Shown: one piece after another, positions 1-12,599 of the stretch
How positions within the stretch are numbered: position 1 is the stretch's first letter
Layout: every line of letters starts with the position of its first letter
Source: Limnanthes douglasii subsp. nivea
Taxonomy: Eukaryota; Streptophyta; Magnoliopsida; Brassicales; Limnanthaceae
DNA length: 64,000 bases
Assembly: GCA_036936605.1 (NCBI GenBank)
Contig: JAUPFV010000001.1
Span: 321,496,250-321,560,249, forward strand
Direction of reading: 5' to 3'
The notes under the pieces: generated by a model
Databases searched by the model: none
Seen by the model: only the letters and a program-made list of their open reading frames with translations
What the model was told of the DNA's origin: nothing
Position numbers and translations under genes: made by a program

Positions 1-187
1 CATCATTCCCGCAGGGGTAGAGAAGATTTGCCCTCGAATCAGAACTAGTCTCCTCGTCAGAAGAGTCACCTGCATAAGGAATTAGATGCTTAACATTGAA
101 GACATTAGACGTACGAACATGGCTAGGCAAACGCAGTCGATAAGCATTCGGATTGAATAAATTATTTAAAACATCTAAACACATACA
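1..187 (-). pseudogene. C-terminal end of a Ty3/gypsy pol polyprotein, cut by the window edge
   Basis: Read from about 187 down to base 1, the minus strand is open and gives a peptide containing NPNAYRLRLPSH, then VFNVKHLIPY, then an acidic SSDEETSSDS stretch. This is the pattern found after the integrase core of plant Ty3 polyproteins: a NAY-x-L-x-LP strand, a FNV-x-xL-x-PY motif and an acidic tail. The domain helps integrase or chromatin targeting. The stop codon lies outside the window. Upstream of about 187 the reading is lost in AT-rich sequence, so this is a fragment, not a usable gene. Family assignment is by motif recognition only. Confidence 0.7.
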
Positions 188-259
188 CTTCAGATTTGAA
201 AGATCGGAAAAAGTAAAGAACTACACTGGAAGTATATAATAGTTAAGCAATCTAAAAAT

Positions 260-1160
260 TTCAACAACTTTACAAAAATATAGTGTTTAAAGATCTAAAT
301 AAAATTAGATATCTAATAGTTGGATATTAGTTTATAAATAATTTTTTAGATATTAAATAAACTATCTATAATATTTAAATATAATTAAAAATATATAAAA
401 ATATATTATAAAAATATAGTTTATGATATACATACCTTAATTATTGAGTTTCCAATTAATTAAGGCAACCAAATTATTTTTAAAATATATATAATAAAAA
501 AAATACTTTTAAAAATAGTATTTAAAGATATAAATAAAATTAGATATCTGATTACAAACAGTTTTTTTGGAATATTAAATAAACTATTTATAATATTTCA
601 ATATACATAGTTGAAATTCTAAATAAAATATTTTGTACATATTTTAATTATTGAAATTCTAATTAATTAAAGCATACAAATTATTTTGTATAAGTGGTAT
701 AAAAATACTTTAAAAAATAATGTTTAAAGATCTAAATAAAATTAGATTTCTAATAGTTACATATTACAAATAGTTTTTTTTGGAATTTTAAATAAACAAC
801 TTATAATATCTAAATATAATTAAAAGATATCAAATAAATATTATAAGTATTTAGTTTATGATATACATATCTTAATTATTGAAATTTGTATTAATTAACG
901 CATATAAATTATCTTTTAAAAAATGTATAAAAATACTTTAAAAATAGTGTTTAAAGATCTAAATAAAACTAGATCTCTAATATTTAGATAGTATAAATAA
1001 CTTTTTTTTGAAATAATAAATAAACTATTTATATTATCTAAATATAACTAAAAATATCAAATAAATATTATAAGTAATTCATTTATGATATACATATCTT
1101 AATTATTGAAATTCGAATTAATTAACGCATGCAAATTATTTTTTTAATAATCGTATAATT
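260..1160. repeat. AT-rich tandem repeat, four degenerate copies of 200-235 bp
   Basis: A marker resembling TGTTTAAAGATCTAAATAAA starts at 284, 519, 721 and 948, giving periods of 235, 202 and 227 bp. Each unit goes on with a run ending in AAATAAACTA, a block like TTTATGATATACATA, and a closing block near GAATTAATTAA followed by AAATTATTT. The unequal periods come from small indels in A/T runs. It has no coding potential. It could be a short satellite block or the repeated part of a larger element. Confidence 0.8.
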
Positions 1161-3382
1161 TTTTTTATAAACATTGCGTTAAATGTGACACGCGATGATT
1201 ATCACACTTGAGATATCACGACTATCATGCATTTGTCATGTCATGTTATCCTGTTAGCACGTATAGCAGTGACACGCATAACAATGGCACACACGATAGG
1301 CCACACGGCACCCCATAAACTTTTTCACGCATATATTTTGAAACGTCACGTCATGCCACGCCAAAAACTATTAAATGGTCGTGGGATGAGATAGGTTGAC
1401 AAGTTTGTCATCCAATTTTTATTGTATGTTTATGTGTATTTGTTTTTTTCCCTGCTTTGTTAAGGGTTTAATTGGTGTTTGAAGACTAAATTAAAATGTA
1501 ATGTTGAGTTAGTATTTCATTGAATGAAAGTAATGGCTTACTGTAGTATTGTCTTACACTTTTTTTTATTTTGACTCATCAATTTAAGTGTTTAATGGTT
1601 ATTTAAGTGTTTAATTCATCGACTAAATTTTTATTATTTCCAATAAGGTTACTATAATGCTTATTGTCGGGGGAATTAGTGATTGTATTTATAGGAATGA
1701 CTCTTTTTTTATAATCAAGGAGTTCATAGGTTATAGTGAATTAGTGACTATATTCATCAAAATAAGTGTTTAATTATATTTTTTTAATACGTATTGTATT
1801 TATATGTTTTAACCATGAAACAAATCGTGAAAATTGAGCAACAAATCTGAATGAAAGTTTTTGCTGAAATCAACATAAGTACAATACAAGATATAGATTA
1901 TAGATGCCCAAAGAAACACACTAACACTAAGAAATTGACGTTATTTAATGCTGGCTAGGACAATATATAGATCATAGTTTCCCAAAACAAAAGAACCACA
2001 AAAAATTGATATTAAACAACATAAGTACAAAAAAATACACCTACCAGACACAATTAACATTAAGCAACACACCTACGAAACGTAGTACAACAACAAAAAC
2101 ATCATAATAACTATGATAAGAAATCTACAAAAAAAACTTAACATTTCATAAACTAATACAAGCTTGTTCAGAAATAATATCCAGTCATTACAAAAAAATC
2201 ATCAATCGAGTTTAAGTGAACCTTACCACCAACATTTCTTACAAAAACCATAAAAGTTCCTAGTGAAACTAACCAGCAATAATCCCAACTCATTATAGAT
2301 GTTCAAGTGCTAGCCATCAGTTTATAAAAAACCCATCAAATATAATAATAGCAAGATTCATCGGTGGTTCACTTGCGACCCATGGTTGGGAAACTCTCGT
2401 TGTGATGAAAACGTTGCATGAGTTTTCAACACAAGATTTGGAAACACCATAAATAGAAATATTAATATTAACCATTGTGTTAACCAGCAATAATCGTTGC
2501 AACATCCTGTGATGTAACAGCATAGGACCGAGGTACAACTCTAGTATTACCATGAACCTTTGTTTCTTTTGCATTTTGCAATCAACATTTATGGAGATTT
2601 CACTTCTTACTTGTTGTCAAAACTTGGTTTGTATCCTTGAACTATTGTATAGTTTTTGCTCTTATTCAATCTGTATGAGAGAAAGTGATTCTTTTTTCAT
2701 AAGTAAATAACGATGTTCCACCCTATATCTCGAATATAAAATAAAATTTAAATTTTAGACATCTTTTCAAATCAACAAAATGGACCATGCTATCCTGCAT
2801 AAACTCGCCATAAAAATATTAATACTATATTTAAAGGGACCACACAATATATAAATATGACCACACTTTACAAACGCATTCGTACGTCATATTTTCTCTG
2901 ATAATATCTCAAAAATACAAACATAACCTGAGGAACAAGTGAAAATTTACTTATGTAACCATGTATATTGCATCAAGTAAGACAAAGAAAAAATCTCCTA
3001 ACAATGTAAGCTACCTTACTTACATGCACTTAATCAATTCCCAATATTACCGAATATAAATATTAATCTAAGAAATTATTGTTTGATAAATTAAGTTTTG
3101 CGTTTCATTAAAACATATATAGCATAACCAGAGAATATATACTTACGTCATACTGTAAAAATTCATTATCACTCCACCTCTTCTTACATGTTATAAACTA
3201 ATAAATAATAAATATTTACGTTAGTTATTATAATTAATTTGAAGGCTAATTAAAAGCAATACAAATTAGTAAACACTTACAAGTACTATGTTGAAAAGCG
3301 AATATCACTGTGTAATATTACTTTGAGGTTCACTAACTGGTATATAATGATTATTGATTATAGATGTGCCTCATGTTTGAGT
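1161..3382. other. AT-rich spacer, no gene recognised
   Basis: Only short reading frames occur here (for example 2317-2574 on the minus strand) and none has a recognisable domain or compositional support. I see no RNA gene and no repeat with clear boundaries. Confidence 0.5.
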
Positions 3383-3485
3383 GTTATTGATGCAGACAAT
3401 TCGGTGAATTAGTAGTTTGGAGCTCCGGTGTCAGTTTTTTACCCACAGCACCTTGTTTCGAAGGAAACGACGTCACGAACGCAAG

Positions 3486-3504
3486 TCACGAGCTTCGCTC
3501 GTGA
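3486..3504. repeat. Perfect 8-bp-stem hairpin in the solo LTR
   Basis: TCACGAGC, a TTC loop, then GCTCGTGA form a perfect stem in the U3 part of the solo LTR. Such palindromes can be factor-binding sites; no function is shown. Confidence 0.6.
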
Positions 3505-3616
3505 GCTATGGGCTTTTTTAGGCATCCGGGCTCATCTATCCTCTTTTTTCACACTTTTAGTACTTTAGGCTATTTTTGTAATTTTCCTATTTTTAATTTT
3601 AGGGTTTTGTTTGAAC

Positions 3617-3626
3617 TCTATATAAA
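3617..3626 (+). promoter_or_regulatory. TATA box inside the solo LTR
   Basis: CTATATAAAC lies in a relatively GC-richer LTR context and is followed 40-50 bp later by AATAAA-type sequence, the usual U3-R order. It could still drive read-through transcription to the right, into the 3' end of the neighbouring minus-strand MULE remnant. Confidence 0.5.
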
Positions 3627-3789
3627 CCTATCTTCTATTCATTGTTAGGGGAATTGTTTTTGTTTAATAAAAATTAGGGTTATCCCTTTTTAAGCTTCTG
3701 CTACGTTTCACTCTCCATCAGTTATTCACCGTAGATGTGCCTTTTTTTAATGATAATCAGAGGTTTGCGTGGAATATTTCTTGTCATTT

Positions 3790-6503
3790 AGCCTTATTCA
3801 GTTTTGCTACTATATTTTCTTCGATTATGGCCAACACACATACACTTACTCTATTTTGGGGTGTTGTATCTCTTTGACAATTTTGTAGCTATTGAAACTA
3901 TCGTATGAACTTGAACACTCTCTGATTGATCCTTCATTCTAGCAGTATATTGTCTCCCGTTAAAAATACTATATGTTGGAGGTTCAACGGTTTCAACAAG
4001 ATTTGAAGGCCACATTATATACTCATTGATGGGGTTGATAATATGTTGATAGATTATAATATGTGTTGCAAATAGAAACTATGCGGATATATAATCAATC
4101 TGGACTTATTGGGCGAACCATATAGCTTCAACATCATAGCAACACGACCTCCCCGATAGTTTTCACCAAGTCCATCATAAACTGGTTTCTTTCATCAATA
4201 ACCTCATACTGTGGGTCTCGTGATTCTTAAACCATACACTTTCTAGATTATTTAGTACATTTGTCAAACTTTTTTTGGATACCAAGGCATATCCTTTTAT
4301 CCCAGATAGCAACTCCAGTTCTCTTCTGAATTATCCTCCTAACAAATTGTTATTTTATTTCTTACAATAAACTTATCACATCCATGACTTTGTAGTACAA
4401 GATCATTGAATTAAATGTTTCTAATAAGTTATCTGTTTCTATTAAATACTTAGTTTCAACATCATAATATACTATTGACCACTGTGAGATAGATCTTTCT
4501 TACAACGAATAATAAACTATCAGATTAACTTTATCATTTGCTCCATATGATATTTGAACTCTTCTAAACATATGGACCTAGCGTAAGCCCAAAAAAGACC
4601 GTGTTCTTTTTTACCAGAGAATGATTTCTTCAGGTTAGCATACAAGTGTATTGTACATAATCTATGTTTTGAGTTGAGGGAGAAACTTGCTGTAATAATT
4701 TTTTTTTGCTTTTATGGCATCCATGTGAAGCTTTCATGACTATGTACGTTAATAATTTTTGAATAAATATAGAAACCAACCCCAGTTATCTCTTTTTTTA
4801 CACTCCATAATTGTCCAAGTGAATAAAAATATTTGGTCGGTTTGCATCCACCGCAACAACCACAAAAAATTGGCCCTTAAATATCATTTTTTAAAATAAC
4901 CATCAAACACCAATAATGGTATTCAACTAGACCCAAAACCTTATTTTAGAGCATCCAAACAAACATATATTATTATAAAAATAAATTCTTGATAATTTAC
5001 AATAACTGTAAACCCTGGATTTATCCTTAAAATTTCATGACAATATTGTCGTACATTTCAGTCTTAAACTCGATCGTCTCACAAAATTAAATTTACAGCT
5101 CTTGATTTTTCTCTATATACTTTGGGTATACTAATATTCATTATATATATTTTGTTAACATCAATAATTAATATTTTAATGACTAGTATGGGTCAGCTGG
5201 CCACCGACTTCGATAGTTTTTTCGATAGTTTTTTTCAAGCCACATATTGTGATATGTCTATTCTGATTAGTGGACACACACTACTGTACATTTTTTAATA
5301 TTGTAATATTCTATATGTATTTCCATCATTTGCAAGATGCATAAATATACCATTCATAACTGGGAGCAATATAATTGAAGTTATATCTCTTTTTGTTATT
5401 CTTATAGGCTTTGACATTTCATCATTGTTTGATGTTATATTAATTGACATTGTCTTTAAAAAATTTAAAAGAGTTAAACTCAAGCCCAAGTTCTAACTCA
5501 GTGAATCTGAGTTCAGTTAGGGGCTTGCAACTTTTTAATTTGGGTTTCCTTGGTTTCCTTATTCTCATTTTGCTACACTATTCTTTAAAGTCTTTGTAAA
5601 AAGGTTAGATTATCAGCACTTACATACTCCTCTTAAGTATTTGTAGCAATATCTACATCTATGTTAGTATCTGAACCATCATTTTAACCCTCACTCTCAC
5701 TATATGACTCTGGATCGTACGTAATATATTGACTCACAATATCATTACAATCGCCAGCAGTTGCTTGACGTTTTTCCGTCTAACCATGAAACTGTGACCA
5801 ACCAATATTAGCAACAAACGACTTGTCAAGACCGTCAACAGTTGCAGTACTTTAAACATCTTGAAAATTTATATTTGCATTACCATAAACATCTTCATCA
5901 TATTGAACACAATCATTCATACCTCAACCATACCCTTCAACATGAACTGAACCATTCTCGATATATTACAACCTCTTGAACATATTCATTAACTTTAGCA
6001 CTGCCATCTATATTTACACTGTCACAACCATGTCATTCAATATGAAGTGAACCACCTTCTACATTTACAATCTCCTCAACATCTCCATCTACTTGAGCAA
6101 CACCCTCGAAATATATAGTATCACAATCATCCCCATTAACAAAAACTGAACCACCATATACATTTACACCATTATGGACATCTTTATCAAGTTGTACACC
6201 AGTCTCCTATAAAAAAATCTTCATCACCTTGTACACCAACCTGTACACACTCAGCTAAGATAATATTTCTACATTCTTCAAGATAAACAGTATGAATTGA
6301 TTTATGGGTTCTCTGCTTCGTAAGAACACTACTTGTAAGGATTGAATTTCTTCTGAATAGATATTAGTTATACAGAAAAAAATTACCATACCTGCTGCAT
6401 CAGTATGTATGACATGTAGTTCAAAAATTAAAATTTTCTCCGAGTTTATAAAATCGATTATGGTTGCTTTGCCTCCTTTGTACTTTAGTTTTTTCTTATC
6501 CAC
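3790..6503 (-). pseudogene. MuDR/MULE transposase, full-length but broken
   Basis: Read on the minus strand, a whole MULE transposase is traceable in order. The N-terminal PB1-like region (6503-6255) has YKGGKATIIDF and FELHVIHTD. An acidic linker follows (about 6250-5500; SQYITYDPESYSESEG). A MuDR DNA-binding region (5490-5250) has KFFKDNVN, NVKAYKNNKKR and EWYIYASCK. The MULE core (about 4970-4540) has FFVVVAVDANRPNIF, then DNWGWFLYLF after a frameshift, then LCTIHLYANLKKSF. Next come DNLLETFNSMIL and QYEVIDERNQFMMDL, then a C-terminal part with YQHIINPINEYIMWP and a zinc-knuckle-like KCMCVGHNRRKY near 3836-3800. The enzyme would cut and paste Mutator-like elements. Many stops and frameshifts interrupt it, the C-x-C-x-W core of the SWIM finger is not recognisable, and the last zinc-knuckle Cys is Tyr. 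The solo LTR inserted just past its C-terminal end. I found no terminal inverted repeats. Confidence 0.78.
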
Positions 6504-6801
6504 TAATTTTTCGTCATAATGGTAAGTAATGGCAAATAAATTTTATTTTGGACTTGAAATACACACAAAAATCAGCATAACTTCTACCATAACCTAACAT
6601 AAGTATTTCATAAAGCAATGTCTACTTATCATAACCCAACACAACAATAGTACAATAAATATAACTATCTATCATAAATGAACACAACAATGGTAAAGTC
6701 AACATAACTATCAATCGTAATCCAACACAAGTATTTTATACTGTCTATACGAAATAAATAAATAAACACCTATGTTTATCTATCATAACAAACACAACAC
6801 T

Positions 6802-6857
6802 GGTGAAACCAAAAAATGTAGCAACGGTGAAACCAAAAAATGTAGCAACGGTGAAAA
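6802..6857. repeat. 24-bp minisatellite, 2.3 copies
   Basis: GGTGAAACCAAAAAATGTAG plus CAAC repeats at 6802, 6826 and (partial) 6850. Looser relatives of the same words recur at 6980-7080, so the whole 6800-7080 stretch is a degenerate low-complexity repeat. Confidence 0.75.
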
Positions 6858-7390
6858 GATATTCCTTTGAATTTCAAACTATTAAAATATGCAACAATCT
6901 TTTAATTTTTATACGAAAGGAACAATATACTAAATAATTTACTTGATATATTAGATAACAATCATGAATTCGAAAATACAACAATGGTGAAATCGAAAAT
7001 ACAACAATGATTAAATTACCCTTGTGAAGGTCTGACACCATTTACAATAATAGTAAAATCAAAAGATGTAGCAACGGTTCAAAAAGGGGAGATGATACAA
7101 CAAAACTGGAATCGTTTTTAGAGTTCGGGAAGAAGGGGGACAATAGTTATGAATTTGATTTTGTGAGAATATTGATTTGGAGACAAAAACTGATTAAGGG
7201 TTTGTAAGTGGAAGAATAGTGAATGATGACATAAATTGAATTTAGGGATTTAGGTTTTCTGAAATGAATTAAGGATTAAAGTAAGAAATATTTTATAAAT
7301 CAAAGTTAGGCTTTAATTATTTAGGTCGAGTTTTAATTAGGTTATGTGGGGTTCGATTATTTGTAAAACAGGATGGGTTTTATTAGGTTA

Positions 7391-8304
7391 GATGAGATAG
7401 GTTATTTGTAAATATGTCAAGTTATATTTAGGTTGATGACCTGAATTTCATAAATAAGTTGGCAAAACCAAGAGTATTATTGGGCAATTAAGTTAAATGA
7501 CTAAAGTTGCAACTATTTTTTCACTGTTCGGTGCGACATATGTCAATATGAGATTAATACTATGCAAGAAGGCATGTACAATACTTTGGCAACGTGAGGG
7601 ACATAGATATTAAAAAAGTGAACATGATGACCATTGCGAGACAAATGGTTGACATGGGGGACTAATGATATTTTTTAGCATGTTGCACACATGAAGAACT
7701 GTCATTGTTATGACATGTATGAGAGTATCTTATCAGCTTCAGTTGTTGTAATTGTTTGGTATGTTTAAATCTTAGCCACACATCTACAATATATATATAT
7801 ATGGACCTTTATTACACAAATGATCGAATGTTATGATTTATTTACCTTTAGATGAGATGGGTTATTTGTAAATAGGTCAAGTTATATTTACGTTGATGAG
7901 CTGAATTGCATAAAATAGGTGGCAAAACCAAGAGTATTATTGGGCAGTTAAGTTAAATGACTAAACTTGCAACAATTTTTTCACTGTTTGGTGCGACATA
8001 TGTCAATATGAGATTAATACTATGCGCGAAGGCATGTACAACACTTTGGCAACGTGAGAGACATAGATATTACAAAAGTGAACATGATGACTATTGCGAG
8101 ACAAATGGTTGACATGGGATACTAATGATATTTTTAGCATGTTGCACACATGAAGAACTGCCATTGCTATGGTATGCGTGAGAGTATCTTATCAACTTCA
8201 GTTGTTGTAATTGTTTGGTATGTTTAAATCTTAGCCACACATCTACAAAATATATGTGGACCTTTATTACACAAATGATCGAATGTTATGATTTATTTAC
8301 CTTT
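7391..8304. repeat. 460-bp direct tandem duplication
   Basis: 7391-7850 and 7851-8304 are the same sequence twice in direct orientation. Both start GATGAGAT(A/G)GGTTATTTGT, both contain CACTGTT(C/T)GGTGCGACATAT and ATGTTGCACACATGAAGAAC, and both end ATGATTTATTTACC. Differences are scattered substitutions plus a shortened (AT)n run in copy 2. There is no coding potential. This looks like a local segmental duplication. Confidence 0.9.
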
Positions 8305-8319
8305 TGATTTAAATAATAT

Positions 8320-11300
8320 CCTTATTCTTCATTTCAACTCTTTTCTAGTCTTCTTCATTTTCTTCTCCTCAAGATTTCATATAGTTTTTAGTTCATTTTC
8401 CATTACCGTTAAAATATTTTTCTTTTAAAGTTTCCTATTTTTCATACTTATTAAATTTATTTTCTTTTAAACCATTATAATTAATTAAATTAAAATATAG
8501 TTAGAAAAATGAATATGCACTTGCGTGGCTCATATGAGAAGACTCTTGTAGTGAGAACCAAAGTGGTAGTGGATGTTTTATGAAGATTTTTAAATATATC
8601 TTTGAAGAAGGTAATGATTTCAATCTAAAGTTTGTGGAGTCTAGCGATGCTTATGGTATTGTACCATTGATACTAAGCCTTTACAGGCATTGCCGTCATT
8701 TGGGTTGTTTAGTGCAGATAATATTAGTACTCATAATTCTTAACTATTTAGTTTAGTTAACGTTACAAATTGATTAGGTTACTTCGACGGTGAATGCAGA
8801 GAACAAATCTTCTTATGCTCCGAGAAATGTAAAATTGGTGGACCTCATAAGATCAAGAAAGGTTTACTAAATCCGACAAAGATATACATGATGCCCAAAA
8901 TAATATTTTATTTAGAATCTAAAAGGTATGTGTACCTCAAATCAACCGTTGCATAAAATCTTGTAGATTAAGAATTCGACCATGGGTGAACGTTTGGTTG
9001 TCGATGAAATTTAATGAACTAGTGACCTTCACCATCATCTTTGATATAAGTGTTTGTTTTTTGCTACATCAAGATATCCTACCCTTATTCAGAGACTTCA
9101 TACGTTCCCTAAAAATAGCTGGTATCAAACGACTTAAAGATAATGATATTTTAATAATCATTGCAAGGTCATTGATAAAAAAATTAATGTTAAGGACGTC
9201 ATTTCACAAATGACTATCAACTCGAGGAAAACAAGTCATTACTTCTACCTTAACATTAATGGTCGAGCTAAATTTATCTCCAGACTTCCCGATTTTGACA
9301 AAACATGGAAAATAAAGTTTATTTTGTGTCTAAGAACTGGGAAACATGCATGGAGGAGCATAAACCTTTGGTGTCTATGCGTTAAAAAATGTTAAGTACG
9401 TACCTTCTGTTTTGCTTTATTTTTTTATTAGTTTGATATCTTTATGATTTATGGACTTAATTTAATAAATAAATCTTAAAATATGAAAACACATTGATCT
9501 TATAGAGTAATAAAAGATTTTTCACGAGAATTGGGATCATGTTAGTGCTTGGTATGTTGATAATGTGGATTATACCAATCAAGAGGGGCTAAATCTACAA
9601 CAATCAATTTCGACCTAAAAAACTTATGGGCCTTTGGTTTTTGTTCAAATCCTACTAATTATGTGACCCCAGTACTTCGGTCATGCAAGATGAAATTTAT
9701 GATGAGGCATAACCTTCCCCGATTAAGACCTTAGTGACTTTAACAAAATTATTCCATGGTGTGTCTCATTCAAAATATTCAAAATCTAAGAGGGGAAGGT
9801 ATCCAAATGTGAGGAATGCTAAGGTCGGACATTCTCTCTTGGGAGTTGTTGTAGTCAAATCTTATTATCCAAAAATAAAAAACATTTAGCCTATTTTCCA
9901 AAATATACCGAAAGAACTGTTGTGGTATCCGAAAGGAATGATATTGATCATCCTTCTACCAAAATTGTAGAACCCAAGTTAGTTGACCTGAAGGTTAAGA
10001 TGGTTTATATAAAGGTCAATGTTGCAACTTATCTTGCTAAGATATCTTCTTCACTACCGTTATCCTCTAATTTTCCGACAACAAATATTCATAACCCAAA
10101 AAATAAGATGGTTCATTTCGGGGTCTCTACCTCTAAATTCATAGTTGTTTGGGATATTTTAACAGTGAGGCCCTTGACTTGTGATGAATTCCTCTTTTAC
10201 TCCTCGAAAAAGCATTAATACCATTAAAGATGGTCCTTTAGTTGCTGAGAAGGTACATCTTCTTGTTGGAAATGGGAAGGATAAATATTAAAATGTATGC
10301 CTATTTATACCAACTAACTAGAGGTTCAATAATAAAAGCAACTCGTCGTGCATAAGAGGTAAAATGATTGAAATGATAACAAAATTAATTTGATGAATAT
10401 TCTAAACTAAAAACACAATCAAGGATTTATGAACCAATCGGGAAGGAGGATCTGCCCAAAATAATGGTTGGCATCACAACTAAAGAAGCTCCCTTACCTT
10501 TAGTCATTGTTGTTGATGATGCTAATGTTGATGCCATTTCTCTTGAACATGAAACTGGTGTCTTAGCCACACCAGAAACTACAAATCCAAGAACTCTAAT
10601 AGAGGTAACTGATATTGAGAAGGCCAATAAAGGTAAATTGGCATAGTATTCATTTGTTGTGGCGACTAAGTATTTTCCCATGGAGTAAATGACATAGATT
10701 TTTGGTCACTTATTTGTTTTTACGCGTTCAATGGATTTTTAACTAATCTTTCCTCCTTGGAGTTGACAATAAGATAAATGGAATTGTGCATTGATGTGAG
10801 TATTCCTTTAATTTGTATGCTTCGAATTTATGGATTCATATTTTTTATTTACTATGTTGTTGATTTTTTTGTAAACATTGTTCAATCTTTTTAAGTTGAT
10901 ACACTAATCTTGCTAAAGCTTTGTTTCATCAATTTTGGATCTATAGCCTTTTCTTGAAAATTTTGTGAGTTTTTTTAGAGCACTCCAGAGATAAGAGTTG
11001 TTTATGATGAAAAAAGCACCCGAACATTGAAATTAAGGTTAAAGTTGAAGCTAAAATGCATTTCAAAATTGAGCTTGAATTTATAAAAGGGGTTCTGGTG
11101 AAGACATAGGTTTTTGTAAGAGTCTCGAAAGTTGAGAAGTAACTAAAAATGCACATTAGATTATTTATGTTATGGTTGTTGCATCAATTCCTTGGGAACT
11201 AAAAAGGGTTTTTGTCGATCTTAAAACGAAAATATTGTAAAAAAAAGTTTAATGCTTGAATAATGAATATTTACAAAAGGAAATGAAGGATTCTAAGGAA

Positions 11301-11722
11301 TAGGTTGTTGAAAGGGCGAAAAAGATTTATGAAGCAAACGTATTACTTTAACTCCATATAGAGTATCTAGAAGTGGATTTATATTATTTATGAAACCACA
11401 TCCTCACGGAGCGCATACGTGAATATATTATTTGGAGTTTTTTTTTGTAAAGGTGAAGGTCTTGTAGAATATGAAAAAGAAAAAAAGGTGTGATGTGTCT
11501 TTTAATTCAAAGCTAAGGCTATCAACAATGTCTTTCATTTAACAAATACCGAAGATATAACCAAATTTTGATCCTACAACTATTTTCGAATGTATAAATA
11601 CTTATGATCTTGTAATCAAGGCTGAAAATACTCTTCATGTTGCAGTTGAAACTGAAAATAATCCTCCTTATATGGTTGATACAAAATTTGTTCCTAAGTT
11701 TCCTCCTGTAATATTTTTTGAT
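8320..11722 (+). pseudogene. Unclassified decayed coding-like region
   Basis: Several open plus-strand stretches with protein-like composition lie here: 8986-9395, 9922-10218, 10464-10646 and about 11564-11722. The last is open as PTTIFECINTYDLVIKAENT and onward until the foldback element at 11723. A short stretch near 11270 (LQKEMKDSKE, then ERAKKIYEAN) looks like coiled coil. The general order, a globular part followed by coiled coil and an acidic tail, resembles the antisense accessory ORF of the Tat element at 27604-30534, but I could not match specific motifs. Treat it as a possible retroelement accessory-ORF remnant of uncertain family. No start, stop or splice structure can be defended. 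Confidence 0.3.
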
Positions 11723-12117
11723 ATAATCCTCGACTATCGCGTTTGGTGGCAGATAGTCCCTTGAATTTCAAATGTCCATTGACAGTCCCTGGACTATCGC
11801 GTTTGGATAAAGTTAGTCCACCAGATCCTCTGATCCATGAGAGGCTGCCATCTGTCACCATAGTCCCCAGATTTTTGTATCACCACTAGTCCATTGAGTT
11901 TAGGTCAAACCCAAAATGTAGAATATTACGGATAACTAAACTCAAGGGACTAGTGGTGATACAAAAATCTAGGGACTATGGAGACAGGTTGCAACCTCTC
12001 ATGGATCAGAGGATCTGGTGGACTAACGTTATCCAAACGCAATAGTCCAGGGACTGTCAATGGACATTTAAAAGTCAAAGATCTATCTACCACCAAACGC
12101 GATAGTCGAGGGATTAT
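11723..12117. mobile_element. Foldback (near-complete palindrome) MITE-like element, 395 bp
   Basis: The left arm begins ATAATCCTCGACTATCGCGT and the right arm ends ACGCGATAGTCGAGGGATTAT, its reverse complement apart from one extra base. Pairing goes on almost to the centre near 11920: GATCCTCTGATCCATGAGAG on the left faces CTCTCATGGATCAGAGGATC on the right, and TTTTTGTATCACCACTAGTC faces GACTAGTGGTGATACAAAAA. No target duplication is convincing (at most 2 bp, AT). The element is non-coding; frames inside are by-products of the palindrome. It is a non-autonomous DNA transposon whose superfamily is unresolved, and its transcript would form a long hairpin. Confidence 0.88.
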
Positions 12118-12494
12118 GTATTGTTCAGAGCCGTTCTTTTGGGATTCTTTTAGTTTTTTTTTTTAAAATGACAGAAGATGTTAAAGGTATTTTAGGAAGT
12201 TCTTAGATAGTTTGACTTGACATGACTATAGTTTCCCACATACTGCACTAATAGGTGAAATGCTTTTGTTAATGGGTTTTTCAGGAATATGTTGTGACCA
12301 GAAAAAAAAAACCAACCAATTAATAAATAAAGTTGGTTAGGTAAGAGCTTTGGAGGTTTTGATATGGTTATTCAAAACTTTACAAAATAGAGAAGAAGTG
12401 AAGAAGTATGGCAAGAAAAAACGAGAAAAAGAATAGTAAGGTATTAGAGAGAATGAAGTGAGTGGACTATAAGTTAGTTAGTTTTCGATATATT

Positions 12495-12588
12495 ATAAAC
12501 AATATTAATAAAAGATAGAGTAAATTTGGAAAAAGAATAAATAAACAATATTAATAAAAGATAGAGAGTAAATTTGGAAAAAGAATAA
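12495..12588. repeat. 46-bp tandem duplication
   Basis: ATAAACAATATTAATAAAAG and the following 26 bases occur at 12495 and again at 12541, differing only by an extra AG in the second copy. Replication slippage is the simplest origin. Confidence 0.85.
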
Positions 12589-12599
12589 ATAATCTCAAC

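Larger units (their letters stand above)
3388..3720 (+). mobile_element. Solo LTR (333 bp) with 5-bp target-site duplication
   Basis: The segment starts TGATGCAGAC and ends CTCCATCA, so it has the TG...CA ends of an LTR. It is flanked on both sides by GTTAT (3383-3387 and 3721-3725), a perfect 5-bp target duplication. Inside is a TATA box (3617-3626) about 100 bp before the 3' end, then TTTAATAAAAATT, which can serve as a poly(A) signal. No internal retroelement sequence and no second LTR are nearby, so the expected history is loss of the body by recombination between two LTRs. The family is unknown; the plus orientation comes from the TATA and AATAAA order. Confidence 0.85.

Noticed and set aside
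11978..12166. 62-residue frame at the foldback element
   Set aside because: It lies mostly in one palindrome arm and has no coding support.
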